A DNA stretch of 64,000 nucleotides from Dolomedes plantarius (lineage: Eukaryota; Arthropoda; Arachnida; Araneae; Dolomedidae): NCBI GenBank assembly GCA_907164885.2, contig OU015498.1, positions 86,254,142-86,318,141 on the forward strand, read 5' to 3'. The notes below the pieces were generated by a model. That model was given only the letters and a program-made list of their open reading frames with translations, was not told the DNA's origin and did no database searches. A program made the translations under genes and the position numbers. Below, in pieces: positions 11,190 through 21,344 of the stretch; the first letter of the stretch is position 1, and each line of letters starts with the position of its first letter.

Positions 11190-12900
11190 TTAAATTGAAT
11201 GGAATTCATTCATTGCTACAGATTTATATACCACTGTTGCATGCTACTCATTGCCGCCTCTGGATATCGTATAAATAGCATTTTCAAGTAAAATTCAGCT
11301 TAAAAATATGACTTTCAGTCTGTCTTGTATATTTAAATTTATCTCTTTTAGCATTGTGTTTACTGCGATCTTAAATGTCTTTTGATGACTAATGCATAGT
11401 TTAAAATTGTCTTCTAGACTTTTATACTTCAACTCACTTCTTATCGATCTCTGAAAGTCAGAGTTAAGAGAGTAATTACTCAAGATTTAAAACTTTCTTA
11501 TTCAGCCCGAATATCTAAGTATCTTTTAGTCAGTCCTCTCTTGATAAAAGGGAATTAAAAAAATAATTATTTAAGTAAGTTATAAAGTACTCCATTAGAG
11601 GAAAAAAAAACCATGAAGCTGAAAGAGAGGTTGTATTCACTTTTTATAATTTTTTCCAGCTAAACTTCTTACTAGTTGAAATGTTTATTAACATAAATAC
11701 ATTGCATACACTTTAAAAAACCAGAGTGAAATGTTTCGCTTTACAAAGGATTATTCATAAAAAAAAGTGTCACCCTTCTTGTCGAAGATAGTGGTGTTTA
11801 ATCTGGGGGTGGTTACGTCTTAAAAACTGTCAAAATGCTCGCTCAGAAAGGAATGTTTTTTCTTATGTAAATAAGATTTTTTTGTACAAGATTAAATCTG
11901 ATTGGAGATTATAAGCATGAAAAAAACTGGGTCAAATGTTGTTTTATATTGAAAAAAATGCTTTGATTGTGCCATTACTTTTATTTTTTTAATCTGAAGT
12001 CCAAAAAAAAGCTTAAAAAAACAATATGGTACTAGCAAAAAATTTAATTTTTTAATTAAAAGAGAATTTTTTTCTGAAAATGTGATGTTGAAAATGAAAT
12101 TGAAAGCAAAAAGTCCATAAACATTAAATCACATTCTAGAACAAAATTATTATTATTATTATTTTTTTTTTTTTGAGAACTGGAAAGGAAAAAAACTTTC
12201 CTTTAATAGCAGTGATGAATTCGCTCATTTATAAGTTACACGTGGGAAAGTCATAAAACACTTTTGTGTATTTTATCCTCACAATATTTTAAATACGGGA
12301 ATTTATAATGTAATCATATTTCCCTGTGCATATGCAAAAATGAGTTCTTAAAGTTTTTTTTTTCATTCGTGTTTATATGAATTTATAAGTATCCTTATAA
12401 ACTCAATGACTATATTGAAAACCCATAGAGTTTTGTTTTACACAATTTTCAATTAAATGTAGTCTATTAAAACCGATATGAAAGAATTATTTTTTTCAGA
12501 ATAAGCTTTATAGGAACAGGGTACCTTATTGGTAAGAACCATTATTTTATTTTATAGTGAACTGAAAAATTCAAATATTGTAAAAGAAAATTAATGCTTG
12601 AAGATTATAAATCTTAGTACAGCTTTTCAAACTAAAAGCTTGAATTTTCGATACTTTATCTGAAAATTTCATTTTTTGGATACCTACCAACGAAATTTTT
12701 TAATGAAGTTCTCATAAGATTCATGAAATATATGAAATATTTATCTATTAGTTTTTTTAGAAATTAAACAATAAATTTTTAAGACCTCTATCCTGTCATA
12801 TAGATTTAAATCTTTCTATAAAAAAACAACAGTTAAAGTAATATCACCATTTAACTCAATAAAGTTTTGGCCATATAGCGTAAATATAAAACACACAAAA
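11190..12900. other. A+T-rich DNA, nothing recognised
   Basis: Only short chance frames and homopolymer A/T runs are seen. Confidence 0.6.
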
Positions 12901-12959
12901 TCTTGCCGTACTATATATTAGTATCTTAAATTTGATGTTTATGTAACAATTCATTTGGA

Positions 12960-14151
12960 TTTTTTCGGGGTTGCCACCTAAAGAAACGACATAAATCGAC
13001 TATTCATAGATCGCATGGACTCGACTAATGTCTGAAGGTATCCAGGAGGCAATTCACAACATGAATCCTGCAGGGCAGTCCCCAAATGCATAGGAGTGCG
13101 AGAAAGTAGAGATCTATTCTGAAAAGCACGTTGTAAGACATCCTAGATATGCTCAATAATGTTAATGTCTGGGAATTAAGGTGGCCAATGAAAGTGTCTA
13201 AAGTCAAAAGATTGATCCTTGAGCCACTCGGTAGCAACTCTCGTCGTGGGGGGGGGGGTCGTTGCATTGTCCTGCTGCAATTATCCAAGTCCGTCGGAAT
13301 GCACAATAGACATGAATGGGTGTAGATGATCGGACAGGATGTTTATGTACCAGTCACCTGTCAGAGTCGTCTCTAAGAGGTCCCATATCACGCCAACTGC
13401 ACACGCCATATATCATAACAGAGGCTCCACTAGCATGAACACTCCCCGGTTGACATGTATGGTCCTTGGATTCATAAGGTTGTCTCCATACCTGTACACG
13501 TCCATCCACCTGCTGCAATTGGAAACGAGACTCGTCAGACCAGGCAACGTCTTTCCAGTCATCAACAGTCCATTGGAGGTGTTGGAAAACCCAGGCAAGG
13601 CGATTTGTGTAGTGCAGTTAACAATGGTACACGGAAGGACCTGAAGCTCCGTAAGCCCATAACAATAACATTGCCCATAACATTGCATGTTGAACAGTTT
13701 GCATGTTGACACTTGTTGATGCCCCACCACTGAAATCCACAGCAATTTGATGAAGTGTTTCACAACTATCTTGTTTAAGGATTCTCGTCAGTCATCGAAG
13801 GTCTAGTTTTTTCAACTTCTTTTTCCGGCTGCGCCGCTGTCGGAGATTTGATGTTTTACCGGATACCTGATATTCACGATACACTCGTGAAATGGTCTTG
13901 CGTGAAAATCCAAATTACATCGCTACCTCGGAGATGCTATGTCCCATCTTTCGTGCGCCGACTATAAGATCACGTTCAAAGTCACATAAATCGTGATAAC
14001 CGGCAATTGTAGCAGATGGAACCGATCTAACAGCTTCGACATACACATGCTGTCTTATATAGGCTTTGCCAACAGCATCGCGTCACGCTGATTGGTTGAA
14101 TACCTCCGTTTTTTGCATACGCACACCAGTACCTACTATTTTGGTTCTTCG

Positions 14152-14154
<3 letters not shown>
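12960..14154 (-). mobile_element. Decayed Tc1-like element (DD36E type)
   Basis: The element holds a minus-strand transposase relic. Its 5' end is at 14154, where the terminus reads inward CACCGAAGAACCAAAATAG and is followed outside by TA. That terminus resembles the CACTGAAGTGCCACTGAATT end at 19633. The opposite end near 12.96 kb could not be placed and may be lost. Confidence 0.7.
12970..14040 (-). pseudogene. Tc1-like transposase pseudogene
   Basis: Joined across several frames, the minus strand reads as a Tc1-type transposase, which cuts and pastes its element at TA. An N-terminal helix-turn-helix region includes CDFERDLIVGARKMG, then FGFSRKTISRVYREYQ. The first catalytic Asp lies in VAWSDESRFQLQQ (near 13530). 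The second is in QQDNAT, next to a C-run near 13246-13258 where length has slipped. The glutamate is in INIIEHI. Rebuilding the frame gives 36 residues between the second Asp and Glu, as in the 19.6 kb copy. Stop codons interrupt the helix-turn-helix (before FGFSRK), the centre and the C-terminus, so it is not functional. Confidence 0.8.
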
Positions 14155-14234
<80 letters not shown>

Positions 14235-14258
14235 CTGTATATATAATACATATATATA
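14155..14258. repeat. (TA)n microsatellite, left flank of a Tc1 insertion
   Basis: A long TA run, slightly impure toward its right end. It lies between two Tc1-like elements; the TA at 14257-14258 serves as the target duplication of the next one. Confidence 0.95.
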
Positions 14259-14291
14259 CACTCATGGACAAAAAAATTAGCGCACCAAGAA
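14259..14291 (+). repeat. Left terminal inverted repeat (33 bp)
   Basis: Identical in reverse complement to 15638-15670. Confidence 0.97.
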
Positions 14292-14413
14292 GGAGTCGTC
14301 AAAATGAAACGAAATTTTACATACGTAATGACTACTTTGATATAAGTAAATGATAAGAAAATCAAAGAAAAAGGATAATTTATTTCAGAGAAAAAAGCAA
14401 AAGAACGGAGGAG

Positions 14414-15438
14414 TTAATACTCCGTTGTACCCCCTCTAGCGCGAATGCACGATGCGATACGATCGGGCATTGAGTCATACAAGTTCTGTATGATGTCTTG
14501 AGACATTTCGTTCCATATTTGCTGTAACCTTGCCTCTAGTTCGTTCAAACTCGTGGGATGCCCAACTCGTCGTCCCAAATGATCCCAGATATGCTCGATT
14601 GGAGACAAATCTGAGGATCGGGCAGGCCAAGGAAGGGTAGTAACAGTGCGGAGACAGTCTTGTGACACCCTTGCCGTATGAGACCGAGCATTGTCTTGGT
14701 GAAAAATGGCTCCTGGGAGCCGTTGCATGAGTGGCAACACATGTGGTTGCAGGATTTCATGAACATACCGCTGGGCTGTCATGGTGCCACGGAACAATAC
14801 TAGGGGCGACCGTGTATTGTAAGCAATGGCACCCCATACCATCACACCAGCTGTGGGAGCGATGTGTCGCTGTACAGCAAAGGCAGGATTGAACCGTTCA
14901 CCACGGGCTCTCCACACACGAACACGATTGTCATCACTGCCGAGATTGAATCTGGATTCGTCGCTAAAGACGACCTGGTTCCATTCCGCTGCAGTCCAGT
15001 TTCCTCGTGCGCGGCAAAACTCCAAACGGAGGCGTCGATGGGTAGGCGTCAAGGGCAGCACACGTAATGGGCGCCGCGATACCAACTGTCCTTCAGCCAG
15101 GCGCCTTCGTATGGTTCGAGAAGACACAGAGGCCCCTAGTGAAGGTGCTACCTGTGCCTGGATGGCGGCCGATGAAGCAGTTGGCTGTACGCGTGCATTT
15201 CTTACGATGTGGCGGTCTTCTCGACGACTGGTCTGTCGAGGGCGTCCTGAGCCTGGTCTTAGTGTACATGACATCTCTCGGTCCACTGGTCCCAACACCT
15301 CCTCACAACACAATCAGAGCGGCCTAATTGACGAGCTACTCGCCTAGCTGACCACCCAGCTTCCATCATCCTGACGATTCTCCCCCTCTCAAACTGCGAC
15401 AACTGCTTATATTGTCTTCGAACACGGCGTAATGACAT
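14414..15438 (-). pseudogene. Tc1-like transposase with one frameshift
   Basis: This encodes a cut-and-paste transposase. The start is the ATG at 15438-15436 (MSLRRVRRQYKQLSQFERGR); the stop is at 14416-14414. The length is 1025 bases, one short of 341 codons plus stop. Residues 14-50 form a paired-type helix-turn-helix. The frame breaks just after the Trp at codon 52 (about 15285-15275) and resumes with a GRPR motif (PGSGRPRQT) and a second helix-turn-helix. The DDE triad is visible: VVFSDESRFNL, FHQDNARSH and SPIEHIWDHL. I count 32 residues between the second Asp and the Glu, two fewer than in typical Tc1. Apart from the one-base loss the gene is open to the end. A sequencing error at that base is possible and would make it intact. 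Confidence 0.9.
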
Positions 15439-15637
15439 GTCTATCTCAGCTCTTCCTTTGTAAATGATTCAGTACACTGAAACAAGCTTTGGTTCCCTGT
15501 TTTATACTCCACAGAGTACGATGTTCAACGCCCTCTACCGGCTATACGTAATGCGCAATCACGCTGCATTTCTAATCATTTGCATATCTCCCCGACATGT
15601 ACTTTCATTGCAAGTTTCGTTACGATACCGCAATTAT

Positions 15638-15670
15638 TTCTTGGTGCGCTAATTTTTTTGTCCATGAGTG
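15638..15670 (-). repeat. Right terminal inverted repeat (33 bp)
   Basis: Perfect reverse complement of 14259-14291, followed by TA. Confidence 0.97.
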
Positions 15671-15746
15671 TATATACATATATACATACATATGTATATT
15701 TATATATATACATATATATATATACATACATATATATATATATATG

Positions 15747-15839
<93 letters not shown>
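15671..15839. repeat. (TA)n microsatellite, right flank of the Tc1 insertion
   Basis: An impure TACA/TATG-containing stretch leads into a pure TA run from about 15752. Confidence 0.95.
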
Positions 15840-15842
<3 letters not shown>

Positions 15843-17250
15843 GACTTTAGTTCATATCTTGAGTTTAATTTTTTTTGTTATTTCAAGAATATTATTCTGT
15901 AGACAACAAGTCTCAATTTCAATTCATTTCATTTGAAACTTTATTTTCTAAAATTTGAATGACATTTTCAACTTTTGATATCTATACAAATAATACCTTA
16001 ACATTAATTGCTATTTTCCACATTAAGAAACTAACTTTTCTTTGTTTTAAGAATGAAACCTAAATACTCTGAAATAATCAATAATTTTTTTCTTTGGTTT
16101 ACTGAAAAACTGTTAACTATTGACACTGAATGTGAAACAGAAACCCTCACTCATATAAAGCCAAATTTCAATGTTAAAAGAAGGACATGTGCACCCTGTC
16201 TGTTTTATTTTATAACTATTATTTTCTGATTAAATTAGGTGAATATTAAAACTTCCCTATTACTCTATTGAAACGTCCAAAGTTTTTTTCATAAGCAACA
16301 TCTTATATGTTTTATATAAGTTGTACAACCTTAAAGATGTTACTTAAAAGTTATACCATGAGTGAAATAGCTTATTAGAAAAAAAAATCTTGTCTCACGT
16401 ACTATTGGAAAAAATGCAATAATTGAGTAACGTAAAAGAAATAGTCCCAAAACATGTAGTATCTGGAGTCAGAGTTTTAAAAAAAATGTAGCAATTTTAA
16501 ATCTATAATTTAATATGTATATTGTTAAATAGCTGGTATTAAACATGAGACTGCCTCCCTTGTGGGAACAAATGTGACAAACTTGCTTGTTTTGGAGGTA
16601 CAATGTTGTTTACTCTTAGTTTTAGTAAGTTAGAATCACTTAAGTGTTGATAAAAATCTCGTTTTCTAAATTTTAATTCAATAGATCAATACCACAAAAT
16701 TACATACTAATTGTAAATATCAGGGTTCAAATCTTGCTTACACGTGGTTAAAGTGTTAGGAATTTTTTGCTGTGTTATAGCATGAGTCAAAAATATAAGG
16801 CTGTTAGAAAGTTTACCAATAAAAAAAATATTTATTTGAATAAAAATAACCCTAACCATGTCACTGTATTGAAAACATGTATTGAAACCTCATAAAAGTA
16901 TCTGAACGGAATATAATTAATACATAACTAGCATACATATACTCAAAATATGGATAAACTTTATCCATTCTGTATTTATCTATTATTCCTCCATTTCACG
17001 GCTAAAAATTCCCTGATTACACTTGCAACTATCTAAGAACACTTGCCGTGGTGTAATTTTTACTTTTTGAAACTTCTGTCCACAATCTTACTCCGATAAA
17101 TTTGGCGTGGCTCTCCAAAATAAATTAGTTTAGACCTCATATGCATTTTTGATTAATCCCGACTTTCTGTTATATTCTGGTCGAAGCCTGTGTTTTACAC
17201 TCAAAATTAGCTCACTAAATTTATCATTGTTGTGGTGATTGGAAAATAAT
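15840..17250. other. A+T-rich DNA, nothing recognised
   Basis: No coding, repeat-end or RNA signal is supported. Confidence 0.6.
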
Positions 17251-17259
17251 TAATCTCAT

Positions 17260-17900
17260 TGCGTCAAGAGAGAGAGAGAGGGCAAGAAAGTAATCACCCC
17301 CCTCCCCCCGGTCGGAAACAAAACGGAAAACAGTTACGATGCGAGTTACTAAGTGAAAACATAATCGCAAGTGACTCCGAAACTTAATTGAGAAAACATT
17401 TTTCTAACTTCCCCAATTCCAGCCGAATCGGACAGTCAGGACGAATGAAAGAAAAGATTCCTTAAAAGAAGGAACTCGCTCGCGTATAGCCCCCGCTAGA
17501 TAGCAAGAGGAACATCTTCGCACTGAATAGACAATACTAATTATCTGATGCTGCTTTAATTTCCTTTGACTGTGTCCAATTAAGTCGAGACACTGTTAAG
17601 AAGAAACGCACCTATGGCAAGAGCTGGGATGCAGCATCGGCCATCTTGTCAGGCGGAAGGATAAAAAAATAAAAAGGGGGGATGCTCACTCCCCGGCGGA
17701 GGAATGATTAATGACTTTAAGCGGAACAGGCGGAGAGAAGTAGTCCCAATGCCTGATAACTCCGCTATTGATTGCCATGCTCCATGTGAGGGATTTGTTA
17801 AAACCTAGAAGCATTAGCCCACTCCTCCGCCACCCTCGGCTTTTTCTTAGCCCCCTGTCTTTTCCCAGATTAACTGACAAATTTCTCGGTTATAAGAATG
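17260..17900. other. Unique segment with balanced composition
   Basis: It starts with a short GA repeat (about 17268-17282) and has C-runs near 17300. It is clearly less A+T-rich than its flanks. No domain-bearing frame or transposon terminus is present. Confidence 0.3.
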
Positions 17901-17904
17901 AATA

Positions 17905-19025
17905 ACGCACGGTTATGCAAGGAGTTATTCTTCTAAAAATATCTCCTCACCCCTTTCTATATGCAGATGCAATGTTTGAAATAGAGTACGGAGGGGGAGT
18001 GGAATGATAAAAAAAAAAAATTCCAGTCTGGCATGGAAAACAGCAGATAAAACAACAGCTTCCACCTGAGCCAACAGATCGAAGAAACAACTAGAAAGGA
18101 TTTAACTCTACGAAGACGGAACACGATAAAACGGGCGAAAAACGGTCTGAAAGCACTTTTTTTTTCTCCATGGCGTGTAATCTTTTCTGAATTCCACTCC
18201 GTTTGCAGTTCGTGTTTGATCTTCGAGCAATTCATTACTTCCTATTGAATGTTATCTGTTCCATTTAAATCATTTATTTTTATTTGGGAATTGAAAAGGG
18301 GGGTTGTTAAAAAATGCTTTAATCGTTTCTTGTTTCAAGTAATCTTTTATTTAATTATTCGCTTAGGTACAAATGGAAATTATCCTTATCTCATTTCGGG
18401 AATCATTTCAAAGGATCAGATTTAATTGGTTTTTTGAATTTTTACTGGATGGCTCCATTTTTTGTTCATTAAAAGTAGGGAATGTTAGAAGTGATAAATT
18501 ATTTAATTTCAGAGGTATCTCGTTTTTAGCAATGGTGGGGGATTCCTGAAAATGCTTATTAATGAAGTCTTTGTCTCACAATTTGTTCTTTTCAAAAGAC
18601 ACCCATTTCAAGTTTCCTTTGTCTTGAACAAATATGATATTTTGTGCTTTTATATCGGGCCCATGTAACCGGGATGCATTTGATCCGTAATTAAACGGAT
18701 TTGACCCATATCTCAAACCAATAACTTAGAATAATTTTAATTAAAAAAAATAATACGACAGTAGCAACTAAATCTGTTCACGAAGTTTAAAATTTTTGCA
18801 ATTTTGTTCCGAATAAGATGTTCAAATAACCTAACAAGCATTTTAAACCGGGACCTTATGAGTCTGAAATAGGAAAATTGTTTGATTTGGTTCACTGCCA
18901 TAAAAAGTAATAGAAACAAAAAAAATAGAAACAAATAAAAACTATATTAATAAAATAAAGTGTATTTAAAAGAATATTTTTGTGATAAAAAATTCATTAT
19001 TTTTAAAACTCTTCTTTTTCCCTTT
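17905..19025. other. A+T-rich DNA, nothing recognised
   Basis: Only chance frames are seen. Confidence 0.55.
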
Positions 19026-19029
19026 TAAC

Positions 19030-19200
19030 GTAGGATTAAGTTCCTCCATAAAGGTCTTCTAGAAAGCAAAACTTCAGACGTTAAAACCGTCCGTCATAGT
19101 GAATTATAAATTTGGCAGCCCGCCATACCCAGTCCATATCGCTTGGACAAGCAGTAAAAAGTTAAACAGAAAAGTACCAAAATGCGTCAAAATTTTGACA
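19030..19200 (+). repeat. Dispersed repeat X, partial copy
   Basis: It begins TTAACGTAGGATTAAGTTCC and continues through the conserved block to CGTCAAAATTTTGACA. The other copies are at 38.4, 43.0 and 54.6 kb. The right part of the unit is absent here, replaced by the inverted-repeat unit at 19201. Confidence 0.85.
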
Positions 19201-19448
19201 TATCGCTCACTCCTTTCAACAACGTCATATCTCAAAAATCGGTGATTTTTAGTTATGCTTATTTTCAGAATGCCCTGAAAGAGTAGTATTTCCCTGCAAG
19301 ATCGTCATATCTCCATGTCTAATATTTAGCCGCTAGAGAGCAGAATTTAAAATTTATTTTCAATACATTTCAATGTACTTTTAAACTTTCAAATCACTCT
19401 CCTGAAAAATCTTGTTTTTTGAGATATGACGTTGTTGAAAGGAGTGAG

Positions 19449-19453
<5 letters not shown>
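19201..19453. repeat. Unit with 38 bp perfect inverted repeats
   Basis: The arms 19201-19238 and 19416-19453 are exact reverse complements, starting TATCGCTCACTCCTTTCAAC. About 177 bases separate them. The word CGTCATATCTC from the arm recurs inside (near 19304). No coding capacity. The right arm runs straight into a (TA)n array. Confidence 0.9.
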
Positions 19454-19533
<80 letters not shown>

Positions 19534-19543
19534 TATATATATA

Positions 19544-19603
<60 letters not shown>

Positions 19604-19630
19604 TATATACATATACAGATATATATAATA
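19451..19630. repeat. (TA)n microsatellite, compound
   Basis: TA runs broken by short ATGC, TTTA and TACA interruptions. The next Tc1-like element begins right after it. Confidence 0.95.
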
Positions 19631-19632
19631 TA

Positions 19633-20640
19633 CACTGAAGTGCCACTGAATTAGGGATACCTACCTAGTAACGAGTTGGGCCTCCTCTGGCCTTGATAAC
19701 GGCTGCCACACGACGAGGCATACATTCAACAAGTTTCTGGAAACGTTCCACGGGAATGGCTTGCCAAATATTGGCTAAAGCTGCCCATAATTCAGTAAGG
19801 TTCTTTGGTGCTGTGTGATGGCCTTTCACGCCTTGTTCCAAAACATCCCAAAGATGCTCAATAGGATTTAAGTCTGGGCTTCTAGGTGGCCAATTCATGA
19901 CAGAGAAGTCAGAGGAATGCTCATCCAACCAGCCAGTAGCCAACCGGGACTTGTGAGAGGTACAGTTGTCTTGCTGGAAAACTCCATTACCGTGCGGATA
20001 ACAAAACAGCATAAACGGATGGAGGTGATCACCCAGCAACTCTACGTACCGAATTGCATTGAGGGAGGTTGGTACACGCACCAAAGATCCCAAACTGTGC
20101 CATGAAAAAACACCCCAGACCATGATTGAGCCACCATCCCCTTGTACAGTTCCAGCCAGGCATGCAGGTTCCATGGCTTCATGAGCCTGACGCCATATTC
20201 TCAGCCTCCCGTCGGCGTTGAGTAGTCAGAATCGAGACTCATCACTCCATGCTACTCGTTTCCAGTCCTCTACACTCCAGTCTCTGTGCTCTCTTGCCCA
20301 GGCAAGACGTGCAGCCCGATGGCGAGTATAGAGCAATGGTACTCTCGTAGGTCGACGGCTCCCGAAACCCATACGGTGAAGCGAGCGTTGCACAGTCCGT
20401 TTACTGACTGTACGACTGGCACCGTCATTAAACTGGGTGGTAATTTGAGCTAATGTTTGGCTTCGCTGGCTACGTACAATACGCCTGAGCCGTCTCTCAC
20501 CACGCACTGTCAAGGCTAATTGTTCTTTGCAGTTTGCCCGATCGCTAGTTTTTTTTCCACCATCCATGTATTCTTGGTATTCTCTTGACACTGTCGACCT
20601 TGAAAATCCTAGCTGTACTAATATTACCTGGTAACTAATA
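19633..20640 (-). mobile_element. Truncated Tc1-like element (DD36E type)
   Basis: The transposon 3' end is at 19633, with terminus CACTGAAGTGCCACTGAATT preceded by TA (19631-19632). The matching opposite end is missing: at about 20640 the transposase sequence fuses to Helitron helicase sequence. Confidence 0.85.
19665..20640 (-). pseudogene. Tc1-like transposase, N-truncated, one stop
   Basis: One continuous minus-strand frame runs from the helix-turn-helix (LGFSRSTVSREYQEY) to RARGGPTRY-like C-terminal residues (KARGGPTRY). It is broken once, by a TGA at 20228-20226 directly after WSDESRF. Catalytic motifs are VAWSDESRF, FQQDNCTSH and NPIEHLWDVL. I count 36 residues between the second Asp and the Glu. 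The normal N-terminus, about 35 residues, is gone. Only one point change and the truncation inactivate it, so it is younger than the related relic at 13-14 kb. Confidence 0.88.
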
Positions 20641-20806
20641 TTACCAGGCTCGTCCGCGAACTTATGCGTGAGCAAGCTACGTAAAACTGACCGTGGGAGA
20701 AACAATTATCTCTTAAATCTACTTCACCGCATTTTAAAGTTTGGCCTTGAGACTTATTTATTGTCAAGGTGAAGTTTATTTTACATAGGTTTAATTTAAT
20801 ATCCAC
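20640..20806 (-). pseudogene. Helitron helicase C-terminal fragment
   Basis: The minus strand reads INKSQGQTLKCGEVDLRDNC and then FSHGQFYVACSRISS, the conserved C-terminal (motif V-VI) part of the PIF1-type helicase of Helitron RepHel proteins. About 45-50 residues are recognisable. Upstream helicase motifs and the Rep domain are absent, and the normal tail is lost at the junction with Tc1 sequence near 20640-20655. There a short palindrome (CTGGTAA, 6 bases, TTACCAG) and a repeated GGTAATATTAG mark the join. Confidence 0.85.
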
Positions 20807-21341
20807 AAAACATACTAATTTGAATTAAATTCTTAAAAAACTTCCATCTCAGTTAGTCTAGTGGTTAAATTTTATCTTTTACTGCATTTTAATAATATTT
20901 TGTGAATTTATTTCGTTGTTATGCACGTGACGCAAAATTAATTGAAAGTATCACAAAAAGAAAAGAAATCTCGTGATCATTTAATAAATTAAATTCTAAA
21001 AAATTAATCTTTAAAAATTCTCCAAAAATCGGAAAATGGAGGTAAAGATTCGAAAAAGATTTCATTTTAAAGGAATTTTTATGATCTTTCTTGTGATATA
21101 AATTTTTTAACCCTAAAATTATTATTTTAAATGTAAACTTCAAAGAATGTTACAAAACAGCTTAAAAGTTTAATTTTAAAAAGTCTAAGAAGAATTTTTC
21201 AAAAATCTTTCTTAATGCACCCCTACACTATAAGAAGAATCACCTTGCAAAATTTCAGCCCTTTAGGTCCAGCGGTTTGGTCTGCGCGTTATCTGTCAGT
21301 CAATCAGTCAGTCAGTCACGGAACTGTTTTATATACATAGA
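20640..21341 (-). mobile_element. Helitron remnant with 5' terminus
   Basis: On the minus strand the element starts at 21341 with TCTATGTATATAAAACAGTT, the TC start of a Helitron, preceded by A in the flank. About 430 bases of this end (about 20915-21341) are shared with the Helitron at 35531-36361. Then comes the helicase fragment. The 3' end with hairpin and CTRRT is missing. Confidence 0.8.
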
Positions 21342-21344
21342 TAG

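Larger units (their letters stand above)
14259..15670 (-). mobile_element. Full-length Tc1-like element (DD32E)
   Basis: The element is 1412 bp with 33 bp perfect terminal inverted repeats (14259-14291 and 15638-15670) beginning CACTCATGGACAAAAAAATT. TA is present on both sides (14257-14258 and 15671-15672). It holds one transposase gene on the minus strand with a single frameshift. Both flanks are TA microsatellite, so it inserted into or beside such an array. Perfect repeats suggest a fairly recent insertion. If a functional relative exists in the genome, this copy could still be mobilised in trans. Confidence 0.93.

Noticed and set aside
14826..15347. 173-codon plus-strand frame
   Set aside because: Antisense shadow of the Tc1 transposase.
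14027..15936. Long frames of alternating Tyr-Ile on both strands here and at other TA runs
   Set aside because: They are translations of (TA)n arrays, open in all frames by composition only.
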